From contig JAVKTT010000001.1 in NCBI GenBank assembly GCA_031460505.1, positions 434,001 to 498,000 of the forward strand: a stretch of DNA of 64,000 nucleotides, in the 5' to 3' direction. The notes beneath the pieces were generated by a model. It did no database searches. It was given only the letters and a program-made list of their open reading frames with translations, and was not told where the DNA came from. The stretch is from JAAYTL01 sp031460505. Lineage in GTDB: Bacteria; Bacillota; Clostridia; Tissierellales; Tissierellaceae. This document shows positions 32,210 through 40,216 of this stretch, one piece after another. Numbering within the stretch: the first letter of the stretch is position 1; every line of letters begins with the position of its first letter. A program made the translations under genes and the position numbers.

Positions 32210-33204
32210 CACTCAACATCCTCTTCTATATATTGTAATACTTCTACTGCCAATCTAGAATTTAATTGGCCTGGTCTCACTAGATAATGGAGCTTATCTT
32301 CTACATACATCTTAAGTGGATCCTTGGTCTTTATATCTAGTTGAATAATATCACCAACCTCTAACTTAAGAAAATCATCTATTGTAATAATAGATTCTCC
32401 TAGTACGACTTCTAGATTTGCTGTAGATGACATTATCCTATCCTTAATGATATCCTGTGTATCTCCATTTACCTCTTTATCAAAATCGAACCAGTTTTTC
32501 ATACTTAATTTATCTATCACATTCTCAAAGGATACATATGGAATGCATATATTCATAAAACTTCTAACATCCAAAACATCTATTACAAAACTTATTAGTA
32601 TGACTGGTTCATTAGGTGACATGTTTTGCACTAGTTGAGGATTTGTCTCTAAAGAATCAAGATCTGTTTGTATATCTATTACCTCTGCCCAAGCTGCCTC
32701 AAATGACCTCAAAATGCTTAAAACTATCTCCTCTAGAATACCTAACTCGATATCTGTAAATTTTTCCTTGTTATCAGAAAGTTTCACAAAACTTCTTTCA
32801 AGGCCTCCACACATTAAATCAATTGCTTGAGTACAAAATTGTGGATTAATCTCTAAAATCTGTAATCCTGTCAATGGCTTTGAACGAAACATAGCAAGTA
32901 AAGTATTCTTTGGAATTGACCTAATAAATTCATCATAACTAATCTGCTCTACTCCACCTAAGTTTATCTTTACATTGGAGCGAATTTGAGTAGACATAAG
33001 ATTTCCTGCGATCTTAGAGAAATTTTCAAAAATCATATACAATGTGTTAATATATTCTTTTGAAAGCTTTATAGGTCTCCTAAAATCATAGGATCTTACT
33101 TTATTCTTATCTTTGTCCTCCATTATTGTTTCGGAGTCTATTTCACCTGTATTTAGCGCTTTTAGTAGTGAATCAATTTCTTGTTGTGACAATACTTGTT
33201 TCAC
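32209..33204 (-). CDS. fliM: Flagellar motor switch protein FliM
   Basis: A 331-residue protein with the CheY-P-binding N-terminal peptide (MKQVLSQQEIDSLLKAL), the FliM core (YDFRRPIKLSKEYINTL, GGVEQISYDEFIRSIP) and a C-terminal SpoA domain (VVLGESIITIDDFLKLEVGD). It forms the C-ring part that receives the chemotaxis signal. In this genome it is encoded right after the chemotaxis genes rather than behind fliL. Confidence 0.96.
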   Translation of the reverse strand: MKQVLSQQEIDSLLKALNTGEIDSETIMEDKDKNKVRSYDFRRPIKLSKEYINTLYMIFENFSKIAGNLMSTQIRSNVKINLGGVEQISYDEFIRSIPKNTLLAMFRSKPLTGLQILEINPQFCTQAIDLMCGGLERSFVKLSDNKEKFTDIELGILEEIVLSILRSFEAAWAEVIDIQTDLDSLETNPQLVQNMSPNEPVILISFVIDVLDVRSFMNICIPYVSFENVIDKLSMKNWFDFDKEVNGDTQDIIKDRIMSSTANLEVVLGESIITIDDFLKLEVGDIIQLDIKTKDPLKMYVEDKLHYLVRPGQLNSRLAVEVLQYIEEDVE

Positions 33205-33214
33205 TTATCATCCC

Positions 33215-33613
33215 TCATTTCGAGTTAAGTAGCATATTTATATCAATAATATTGACAATATAATCCTTCATTTGGACAATGCCTAATATACCCTTTTCCA
33301 TTTCCTTACTTACTTTTCGAATCATATTAGTCTGTATTTCTCTAACACCAATAATTTCTTCAACTAGTAAACCTACTTTTTCATCTTGGTAATCATATAT
33401 AATTATATTATTATAGCATAGTGACTCCTTTAGATTCAAAAGAAAGCCTAAATCAATTAGGGTAACCACATTACCTCTCAAATTAATGAGCCCATCTACC
33501 CAATCCGGAGAATTTGGTACGTTTGTTGAAGGAGATTTCTTGATTATCTCTTCTACCATATCTGTATTTAAGGCATAATATTTATCCATTAGTTTAAAAA
33601 TAATTATTTGCAT
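33215..33613 (-). CDS. cheW: CheW-type chemotaxis coupling protein (copy near fliM)
   Basis: A 132-residue CheW-domain protein: KYYALNTDMVEEI near the N-terminus, then WVDGLINLRGNVVTLIDLG, and KVGLLVEEIIGVREI. It bridges CheA and receptors. A second CheW-type gene lies at 38452-38898; this one is slightly shorter. It lies 10 nt before fliM and 14 nt after cheY. Confidence 0.9.
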   Translation of the reverse strand: MQIIIFKLMDKYYALNTDMVEEIIKKSPSTNVPNSPDWVDGLINLRGNVVTLIDLGFLLNLKESLCYNNIIIYDYQDEKVGLLVEEIIGVREIQTNMIRKVSKEMEKGILGIVQMKDYIVNIIDINMLLNSK

Positions 33614-33627
33614 TTATCTCAACTCCA

Positions 33628-33990
33628 TTATTTAATAGCTCTTTCTAAGGATTGAAGAACTCTATCATTATCAAATGGTTTAACAATAAAATCTAAAGCC
33701 CCAGCTTGAATCGCATCCATTACCATTGATTGCTGTCCCATAGCACTGCACATAATTACTTTAGCATTAGGGTTTAAACTTTTTATAGCTTTTAATGCAG
33801 AAACTCCATCCATTTCAGGCATTGTAATATCCATTGTTACTATATCAGGGTTTTCAGACTTATATTTTTCTATAGCTTCTATACCATTTTGAGCTTCAGC
33901 TACTACCTCATAACCATTCTTTTCTAAAATATCTTTTAATTTCATTCTCATGAAAATCGCATCATCTACTATTAGTACTCTTTTTGACAT
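33628..33990 (-). CDS. cheY: Chemotaxis response regulator CheY
   Basis: A 120-residue single-domain receiver from MSKRVLIVDD (start chosen for GAGGAG 8 nt upstream; the frame is open six codons further). Acidic pair Asp9/Asp10, phospho-acceptor Asp54 in VTMDITMPEMDG, and Lys in FIVKPF are all present. Phosphorylated CheY acts on FliM and FliY. It lies between cheC and cheW. Confidence 0.95.
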   Translation of the reverse strand: MSKRVLIVDDAIFMRMKLKDILEKNGYEVVAEAQNGIEAIEKYKSENPDIVTMDITMPEMDGVSALKAIKSLNPNAKVIMCSAMGQQSMVMDAIQAGALDFIVKPFDNDRVLQSLERAIK

Positions 33991-34004
33991 TTTTATAACT
34001 CCTC

Positions 34005-34607
34005 TCATATACCAATTCTGTTAAATAATTTATCTAAGACACCTGGTTCTGGTATAAAATATAGGGAACCTTCAATCTTATCGTTATTATAATAAAATTC
34101 ATTTTTCATAATCATAATATTTTCATCATATTGTTCAACGTCCATATAAACACTACTAAGGATCGCACCAAACATATCCATGGTGAATAATGGGATGGAT
34201 GATATCAGATTTGTTCTGATAATCTTTGTTACTGCATTTAAATATGAGCTTACTAAAATATTGACCAGCTCTTTCAAAGCAGATATTCTTATTTCTTCAC
34301 TTACAGAAGTCCCCTTTGGGATCATCATATTTATTAGATCAATAGAATCCTTTTGAGTAGCAACAAATAGAAAATATCCCTTAGCATCGCCCATCATCTT
34401 CATTAGTATTGCATTGATCATTGTATCTTCTTTCATTATCTTCTCATAAACATCTTCATAATGTAAAATCTCTACTTTAGGAATTGACATCTTCACAGGT
34501 TTTCCAACTAAAGAAGATATACTTGTGGCTGCATTACCGCCTCCTATATTGGCTAACTCTCTTAATACATCAATCTGCAAGAGAGTATAATTATCAAATT
34601 TCATCAT
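34005..34607 (-). CDS. cheC: CheY-P phosphatase CheC
   Basis: A 200-residue CheC with both active-site helices intact: ELANIGGGNAATSISSL near residue 15 and ELVNILVSSYLNAVTK near 110. It dephosphorylates CheY-P and partners with CheD (37949-38434). It overlaps the end of cheA by 14 nt. The start is ATGATG; either Met may be used. Confidence 0.93.
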   Translation of the reverse strand: MMKFDNYTLLQIDVLRELANIGGGNAATSISSLVGKPVKMSIPKVEILHYEDVYEKIMKEDTMINAILMKMMGDAKGYFLFVATQKDSIDLINMMIPKGTSVSEEIRISALKELVNILVSSYLNAVTKIIRTNLISSIPLFTMDMFGAILSSVYMDVEQYDENIMIMKNEFYYNNDKIEGSLYFIPEPGVLDKLFNRIGI

Positions 34608-36573
34608 CTATTCCCTCACTACATATATTACTTAAATCTAATATCAATGTTATATCACCATTACCTAAAATTGTTGCACCTAGGTATTCTTTCATTGTGC
34701 TTAAAACACTACCTAATTTCTTAATAACAATTTCTTGTTGGCCAATTAATTCATCTACAATAAGACCATAATACTGATCACCAAGAAGCACAATTATCAT
34801 ATGCATATCTTCTCCTATGGAGTAAGTGCTTAGCTTCTCACTTAAGCGTATTACTGGAATAGCCTTGTTTTTATAGACATATACTTCATTTCCATGTGTT
34901 TCAACAATTTCATCATGTTCTACTTTAACCACTCTTTCAATAACTCCTAAAGGAAGTGCAAACACCTCTTGTCCAACTTTTACTAGAAGTGCTTGAATTA
35001 TAGATAATGTAAGAGGTAATTTTATAATAAATGTAGTACCCTTGTCCACCTGGCTTACAACATCAATTTCTCCACCCAGGCTTTCTATCTTTTGTCTTAC
35101 AACATCCATACCAACACCTCTACCTGAGATATTGGTAACCTCCTTTGATGTAGAAAAACCTTGATTAAATATTAATTGAACTAATTCTTTATCAGTTAAT
35201 CCATCTACCTTTAAGCCTTTTCTGATAGCACTTTCTTTTATGGCCTTTGGATCTATCCCTTTACCATCATCTTGAATCGTGATGATTACCCTATTCCCCT
35301 CTTGATATGCTGATAATTTTATCAATCCAGTCTTAGACTTGCCAATAGAAACTCTTCTTTCAGGAGATTCAATTCCATGATCAGCTGCATTCCTAATTAA
35401 GTGAACTAATGGTTCACTTAATTCAGATACTACAGTCCTATCTAATTCTGTATCTTCACCCTCAATTATCAACTCAAAATCTTTATTCAATTCTTGAGAT
35501 AAATCCCTTATCATTCTAGGGAATCTATTGAAAACTACATTTACAGGCTGCATCCTTATCTTCAATACCAAATCCTGAAGTTCTGTAGTTATTCTAGCTA
35601 CATGCTCTAATGGTTCATTAATTGCAGTTGTTTTATACTCTTTACTCACATTTTCAAGTCTTGTTCTATAAATTACCAACTCGGAAACTAAATTCATAAA
35701 GCTATCTATTTTATTTAAATCAACTCTAATATATTGATTACCTTGATTGTTATGAGAATTGTTGTGATTATTTTTCACTTCAGTATCTTTATTGACTTGG
35801 ATATTTGAGTTATCATTTACAAAAGTAAATTCATTTTCTAAAGATTCATTTAGTTCTTGAACATATACGGAATCTATCTCTAAATTATCTTCTACTAGTC
35901 CTAAAACTTGTTCCTTTTCTAATTTGGTTATGTAGATAAGCTTAAAAATATTATCAAATTCTCCACTTTCCAATACTTCTGTATTTGGATCTGATTGAAT
36001 AATTTCTCCGTCTTTCTCCAATTTATTTATTATTACATAGGCTCTAGCACCTTTTAAAATACAATCATTAGATAATTCAACTTTAATCCTATATGCCTTA
36101 TAATTATTTTCATAGGCATTATGTATTATCATCAAATCTATATCGCTTATATTATCATCTGATGGCTGATTTGTATTAATAGTCTCTGGCTCATAATTGG
36201 ATACTTTATCTAATTCAGATATTAGATCATTTAGATTGTATTCTTTGACATTTCCTTCTCTTAAATCTTCTACTATCTCAGAAAGCCTATCAAGACATTT
36301 GAAAATAAGGCTTATTATCTCACTATTTACACTGGTTTTTCCACTACGAAATAACTCAAATACACTTTCCATATGATGGGTTAGTTCTGCCATATTGTTG
36401 TAACCCATAGTGGCAGCCATGCCTTTTAAAGTATGAGCTGCTCTAAATATTTCGTCTAATATACTTATATCATCTGGATTTCTCTCCAATTCCAGTAAAC
36501 ATTCATTTAATCTTTGTAAATATTCATCTGTTTCTTGAAAAAAAATCTCTATATATTTATTGTTATCATCCAC
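34594..36573 (-). CDS. cheA: Chemotaxis histidine kinase CheA
   Basis: A 659-residue kinase. HPt domain with phosphorylated His47 (FRAAHTLKGMAATMG), a CheY-binding P2-like middle at about 140-240, dimerisation helices near 280-340, the ATPase domain (HLIRNAADHGIESPERR, DDGKGIDP, GRGVGMDVV) and a C-terminal CheW-like domain (LPLTLSIIQALLVKVGQEVF). All catalytic motifs are intact. It lies between cheR and cheC. Confidence 0.97.
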   Translation of the reverse strand: MDDNNKYIEIFFQETDEYLQRLNECLLELERNPDDISILDEIFRAAHTLKGMAATMGYNNMAELTHHMESVFELFRSGKTSVNSEIISLIFKCLDRLSEIVEDLREGNVKEYNLNDLISELDKVSNYEPETINTNQPSDDNISDIDLMIIHNAYENNYKAYRIKVELSNDCILKGARAYVIINKLEKDGEIIQSDPNTEVLESGEFDNIFKLIYITKLEKEQVLGLVEDNLEIDSVYVQELNESLENEFTFVNDNSNIQVNKDTEVKNNHNNSHNNQGNQYIRVDLNKIDSFMNLVSELVIYRTRLENVSKEYKTTAINEPLEHVARITTELQDLVLKIRMQPVNVVFNRFPRMIRDLSQELNKDFELIIEGEDTELDRTVVSELSEPLVHLIRNAADHGIESPERRVSIGKSKTGLIKLSAYQEGNRVIITIQDDGKGIDPKAIKESAIRKGLKVDGLTDKELVQLIFNQGFSTSKEVTNISGRGVGMDVVRQKIESLGGEIDVVSQVDKGTTFIIKLPLTLSIIQALLVKVGQEVFALPLGVIERVVKVEHDEIVETHGNEVYVYKNKAIPVIRLSEKLSTYSIGEDMHMIIVLLGDQYYGLIVDELIGQQEIVIKKLGSVLSTMKEYLGATILGNGDITLILDLSNICSEGIDDEI

Positions 36574-36588
36574 AAATACCCCTCCTAA

Positions 36589-37362
36589 CTAAAGCTTCTC
36601 ATATATAAATGTCGATAATTTCTTAAACCCAAATTCTTCAGGATTATATATGCTTTCTGTTGCCCCTATGAAGAAGACTCCTCCTGGTACTAAAGAATCA
36701 CGCATCTTTCTATATATTTCATCTTTAGACTCATTTTTAAAATATATGGTTACATTTCTACAGACTATTACATGGAAGCCTCTATCATATCTGTCTATCA
36801 ACAAATCATGTTTTTTAAAGTTTACCATACCTTTGATTTCATCATTTATATGATAGATGCCGTTTTTCTCAGTAAAATATTTATCTAAGTCAGCTTTGTC
36901 CACATTTTTTAATTCATACTTTTTATATGCTCCTAATTTGGCCTTTTCTAAGATACCATTGTCTATATCTGTAGCTTGGATTTTACTTCTTTGCTTTACA
37001 TTGTTCTTGTCCAATATCATAGCCAGTGAATATGGCTCTGAACCATTGGAACAGGCAGCACTCCATATATTTATGTTCCTAAACCTTGGGATAAGAGAAT
37101 TCAATAAGATTTCTTCAAACTCTTCAAACAAATCCTTATTGCGATAGAATTCAGTTACATTTATAGTTATATAATCCAAGAAATTTCTCTTGATGGACTC
37201 ATCTTTTTTAATAAGTTTTGCATAATCCTTTAGGTTGTTTGCACCCGAACTCTTCATAATTGTAGTAATTCGTCTTTGAAGTTGTTTTTCCTTATATGCA
37301 TTTAGATGAATATTTAGTTCATCCTTAGCCCAATCATTAAAATAATTGAAGTCCATTGTCAT
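36589..37362 (-). CDS. cheR: Chemoreceptor methyltransferase CheR
   Basis: A 257-residue SAM-dependent methyltransferase with the CheR features FLDYITINVTEFYRNKDLF, IWSAACSNGSEPYSLAMIL (SAM site), HVIVCRNVTIYF and GGVFFIGATESIY. It adds methyl groups to receptor glutamates, opposite to CheB. Its ATG overlaps the cheB stop (ATGA), so the two are translationally coupled. Confidence 0.95.
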   Translation of the reverse strand: MTMDFNYFNDWAKDELNIHLNAYKEKQLQRRITTIMKSSGANNLKDYAKLIKKDESIKRNFLDYITINVTEFYRNKDLFEEFEEILLNSLIPRFRNINIWSAACSNGSEPYSLAMILDKNNVKQRSKIQATDIDNGILEKAKLGAYKKYELKNVDKADLDKYFTEKNGIYHINDEIKGMVNFKKHDLLIDRYDRGFHVIVCRNVTIYFKNESKDEIYRKMRDSLVPGGVFFIGATESIYNPEEFGFKKLSTFIYEKL

Positions 37363-37931
37363 TCTTTCACCCTTACACAGTTATTTATTAAAAAAGAAAT
37401 TTCCCTTAGACTTAGTACTTGGTCTATAGCTCCTTGATTTATGGCATTTCCAGGCATGCCATAAACCACAGATGTATCCTTGTCTTGAGCTATATTATAT
37501 CCGCCATTTTCTTTAATTTTAAGCATACCATCAGTACCATCTCTTCCCATTCCAGTAAGTATTATCCCTAATAAATGCTTGCCATAGATCTTCGAAGCTG
37601 AGTTAAATAGGTAATCTGCGGCTGGCCTAACTCCATAGAGTTTATCTTCTCTATTTAACTTTATTCGGTTGTCTTCCAGTTCCATGTGAAAATCTCCAGG
37701 GGCTATATATACTGTATTGTTCTCAATAGCCATGTTGTTCTTTGCTTCAACTACACTTATATTTGATTCTTTATTTAAACGTTCTGCAAATGAGGTTGTG
37801 AACCCCTTTGGCATATGTTGAACAATAAATATAGGTATACGAATCTTCTCAGGTAAATTACTAATTAAATATATTAAAGCCTTAGGTCCTCCTGTGGAAG
37901 CCCCAATGACTATTGCTCTACAATCCTTAAT
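37359..37931 (-). CDS. cheB: Receiver-less CheB methylesterase, probably ATT-initiated
   Basis: About 190 residues: only the catalytic domain of CheB. The open frame reads IKDCRAIVIGASTGGPKALI from position 37931; a stop codon (37935-37937) lies just upstream, so no receiver domain can be joined in this frame, and no such domain is encoded between cheD and here. There is no ATG, GTG or TTG before the essential GASTGG serine; GGGAGG (37940-37945) lies 8 nt before an ATT codon, the most plausible start. Catalytic Ser (GASTGG), His (QHMPKGF) and Asp (GMGRDGTDG) are intact. The first ATG, 37814, would delete the catalytic Ser. Confidence 0.85.
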   Translation of the reverse strand: MKDCRAIVIGASTGGPKALIYLISNLPEKIRIPIFIVQHMPKGFTTSFAERLNKESNISVVEAKNNMAIENNTVYIAPGDFHMELEDNRIKLNREDKLYGVRPAADYLFNSASKIYGKHLLGIILTGMGRDGTDGMLKIKENGGYNIAQDKDTSVVYGMPGNAINQGAIDQVLSLREISFLINNCVRVKE

Positions 37932-37948
37932 TTCTTAAACCTCCCATC

Positions 37949-38434
37949 CTACAGATAAAGAATCTTTTTTTCAACTGTCTTGATACTAACAACGAATGTT
38001 TCCAGATCCACTATCATAGTCCTCCCCTTATTGCCACCAGTATCTCTAGCCAATATGGGAATACCTAATTCTTTTAGTATTTTCTCTACTGCTAAAACAT
38101 TTTTTCCTCCAATATTGCTATTTAACCCATTATCTGAGAAATTAAACATATTAGCTCCACCAGCTATCTTTGCAACTAAATCTTTGCCGATAGTATCTTT
38201 AGATATTTCATTAATCATTGCAGGAATAGCTAAATCTGCAAACTTTTCTGGCTTCATCTCTTTCGAAAAAAATGTACTATCTGGTAACATAATATGGCTT
38301 AGTCCACCAATTTTGGTCTTCTTATTATATATTGCAATACCAACACATGAACCAAGACCTAGTGTTATAAGCCTATTGGGTGAATGTGATACTTTATAAT
38401 CTGAAATCCCTACCCTAATCTCTTTTAATGTCAT
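37949..38434 (-). CDS. cheD: Chemoreceptor glutamine deamidase CheD
   Basis: A 161-residue CheD: catalytic Cys30 (GLGSCVGIAIY) and His47 (GGLSHIMLP) with AKIAGGANMF and IGGKNVLAVEKIL. It deamidates receptor Gln residues and stimulates CheC. It lies 17 nt upstream of cheB and downstream of the distal cheW. Confidence 0.95.
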   Translation of the reverse strand: MTLKEIRVGISDYKVSHSPNRLITLGLGSCVGIAIYNKKTKIGGLSHIMLPDSTFFSKEMKPEKFADLAIPAMINEISKDTIGKDLVAKIAGGANMFNFSDNGLNSNIGGKNVLAVEKILKELGIPILARDTGGNKGRTMIVDLETFVVSIKTVEKKILYL

Positions 38435-38451
38435 CTTTTTACCACATTTCC

Positions 38452-38898
38452 TTAGTTAGAAGCGAAAACTAATTCATCTTCTTGATCACTAGTAAATATT
38501 TTGTCTATATCTAGGGTCACAATTATATCCCCATGGGATTTAATAAATCCTAAGATATATTCACTAGAAATCTCTACATCTAATTCATAATCTTCAAACT
38601 GAGTAGGTATAAAGCTTTGAATCCCAATCACGTCATCTACAACTATTCCGATATGTTTATCCTTCCATGATACCACTATTATTTTAGTCCTTAAACTATA
38701 TTCAGAATATATATTATAAAATCTCTTGGATAAATCAATTATAGGTAATATAGAGCTGTTGTGTTGAATTACACCTAGAAAATATGGTGATGAATCCGGC
38801 AATTTCTTAGGTTGGTTAAATTCTATTATTCTCTCAATTTTCGACACAGGTAAAGCAAATTTCTGGTCATTATTGGTAAATACTATATGTTGTTCCAT
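38452..38898 (-). CDS. cheW: CheW-type chemotaxis coupling protein (first gene of the che-fli operon)
   Basis: A 148-residue CheW-domain protein (KFALPVSKIERII, YFLGVIQHNSSILPIIDLS, HIGIVVDDVIGIQSF). It is 16 residues longer than the other copy (33215-33613). It heads the che-fliM-fliY gene run, behind a SigD-like promoter at 38929-38955. It may act as an alternative adaptor or a CheV-like scaffold without receiver. Confidence 0.9.
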   Translation of the reverse strand: MEQHIVFTNNDQKFALPVSKIERIIEFNQPKKLPDSSPYFLGVIQHNSSILPIIDLSKRFYNIYSEYSLRTKIIVVSWKDKHIGIVVDDVIGIQSFIPTQFEDYELDVEISSEYILGFIKSHGDIIVTLDIDKIFTSDQEDELVFASN

Positions 38899-38928
38899 AA
38901 CACTTCCTCCTATAGATATATAATATTT

Positions 38929-38955
38929 ATATCGACTATTGGACGGTAATAATTA
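38929..38955 (-). promoter_or_regulatory. SigD-like promoter of the che-fliM-fliY operon
   Basis: Minus strand GTCGATAT (38929-38936) with TAAT (38952-38955) at 15 bp, about 30 nt before the cheW start. One mismatch from GCCGATAT. Confidence 0.6.
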
Positions 38956-38959
38956 AGAT

Positions 38960-38987
38960 AAAAAAAAGATTTCCAATTAGGAAACCT
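38960..38987 (-). terminator. Terminator of the RpiR-type regulator gene
   Basis: Minus strand 8-bp stem (38980-38987 with 38967-38974, one G-U, 5-nt loop) followed by eight Us (38960-38967). Confidence 0.85.
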
Positions 38988-39006
38988 TTCTGTAAATATA
39001 TTGTAT

Positions 39007-39870
39007 TTATTTATTATCTAAGTAATAGCCAGTTTGATAAATTCTATCAGCGTAAGTAATCAGTTTCTTAGATTTATTTGGATTTACTAATGCGACAGAA
39101 CTTGATAAGTAATCAGTTAATGATATTGGAGCCACTAAAGACTCCCTTACCCCTAATCCATGAACATATGTAGGTAGTATTACATCTGAATAATGTTTTA
39201 TCTTTATTGTATCATGAGCAGTTATTATCAATACTTTAGTGCCATTAGACCTTGCTTTGTTTATAATATTTATAGTGTTTAAGGAATATCTAGGATATAA
39301 ATATGCAATTAAAACATCCTCTTCATTAGAAGAAGCTATTTCCATTGGGTACATACCTCCCACTGGTTGCAGCAGGTGTACACTTTCTCTAACTTGGCTT
39401 AATCTTAATGCCATATAATACGCCAAAGTAAACGAATCATTATAACCAATCACATATACATTTCTAGAACTTGCAAGTAAATCAATTGCATTTTCTAAGT
39501 CTGTCTTTGAGATAGCTTTAATTGTATTTTTTATATTATCTATATCCTTATTTAGAGAGTTCTCAAAAAACTCGTCTTTATTCTCTTCTTCAAGTTCTTT
39601 AAAATTTCTAACTACATTAAAAGGATCATCAGATTTTGTATAATCTCTTATACTATCCTGTAATTCCGAATATCCACTAAACCCCATTGCCTTAGCAAAT
39701 CTTATTATAGAAGTTGTGCTAACTCCAATTTTTTGTGCTAATGTATTTAGAGTATCATATACAATATGATTAAAATTATCAACTAAATAATCAGCTATTA
39801 TCTTCTCTGAAGTTGTCAGATCATCGTACTTCTTGTAAATCAATTTTATGATGTTGTCCATATTAAGCAC
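39007..39870 (-). CDS. MurR/RpiR family transcriptional regulator
   Basis: A 287-residue regulator: N-terminal HTH (LAQKIGVSTTSIIRFAKAMG, residues about 42-61) and a C-terminal SIS sugar-phosphate-binding domain (NVYVIGYNDSFTLAYYMALRL). RpiR proteins usually sense phosphosugars and control adjacent genes. It diverges from the tyramine oxidase B-like operon across 346 nt holding paired palindromic sites, suggesting it regulates that operon and itself. Ligand unknown. Confidence 0.88.
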   Translation of the reverse strand: MLNMDNIIKLIYKKYDDLTTSEKIIADYLVDNFNHIVYDTLNTLAQKIGVSTTSIIRFAKAMGFSGYSELQDSIRDYTKSDDPFNVVRNFKELEEENKDEFFENSLNKDIDNIKNTIKAISKTDLENAIDLLASSRNVYVIGYNDSFTLAYYMALRLSQVRESVHLLQPVGGMYPMEIASSNEEDVLIAYLYPRYSLNTINIINKARSNGTKVLIITAHDTIKIKHYSDVILPTYVHGLGVRESLVAPISLTDYLSSSVALVNPNKSKKLITYADRIYQTGYYLDNK

Positions 39871-39894
39871 CTATCCCGTTTTTATAATATTCAA

Positions 39895-39923
39895 ATTATA
39901 CCACAATAAGATAATTTATACAA
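39895..39923 (-). promoter_or_regulatory. Promoter of the RpiR-type regulator
   Basis: Minus strand TTGTAT (-35, 39918-39923), 17-bp spacer, TATAAT (-10, 39895-39900). The -35 overlaps ATACAATTT, a partial copy of the palindromic site at 40032. Confidence 0.75.
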
Positions 39924-40010
39924 TTTACAGCTTTTTATAAGATCCATATTGTTTGGCAAAAAATTCTTTAATGATTTTTTGATAATTAGCAGAATATTTT
40001 ATTAAACCTA

Positions 40011-40038
40011 TTGTGTTTTTTGGATTATATGATACAAT
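40011..40038 (+). promoter_or_regulatory. Promoter of the tyramine oxidase B-like operon
   Basis: TTGTGT (-35, 40011-40016), 16-bp spacer ending in TG-N (extended -10), TACAAT (-10, 40033-40038). The -10 lies inside the candidate operator. Confidence 0.6.
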
Positions 40039-40070
40039 TTGTATTAAGTAGAACACCATACAAATTGTAT
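40032..40070. promoter_or_regulatory. Candidate operator: paired inverted 13-mers
   Basis: ATACAATTTGTAT (40032-40044) and its reverse complement ATACAAATTGTAT (40058-40070), separated by 13 nt; each is itself nearly palindromic. A partial third copy overlaps the divergent promoter. As RNA the pair could also form a 13-bp hairpin followed by five Us, so attenuation is an alternative. Confidence 0.6.
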
Positions 40071-40111
40071 TTTTTATTACAATATATAAGATGTATTGTT
40101 TTAATCAATAT

Positions 40112-40147
40112 GGAGGTGATTTTTAGAATTTGAGAAAACGTTTTTAA
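40112..40147 (+). other. Strong SD with a five-codon frame (possible leader peptide)
   Basis: GGAGGTGA (40112-40119) is an almost perfect anti-16S match 70-odd bases before the real gene. The nearest frame is TTG AGA AAA CGT TTT TAA (40130-40147; Arg-Lys-Arg-Phe after the start). It may be a leader peptide or a remnant of a lost gene start. Confidence 0.3.
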
Positions 40148-40216
40148 GCTCGACATTATAGATGGACAGTAGCAGGTATCCTATACTTAATTAAATTCAA
40201 AGAGGGGGAATTTATT

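Larger units (their letters stand above)
39871..40216. promoter_or_regulatory. Divergent regulatory region (RpiR regulator / tyramine oxidase B-like operon)
   Basis: 346 nt without a normal gene. Contains two opposing promoters (39895-39923 minus; 40011-40038 plus), a pair of inverted 13-nt palindromic sites (40032-40070), a related half-site at 39918, and further downstream a strong SD with a five-codon frame (40112-40147). Confidence 0.7.

Noticed and set aside
37359..37814. A 151-residue CheB starting at the first ATG
   Set aside because: It would lack the catalytic serine; the frame and motifs continue upstream to an SD-supported ATT.
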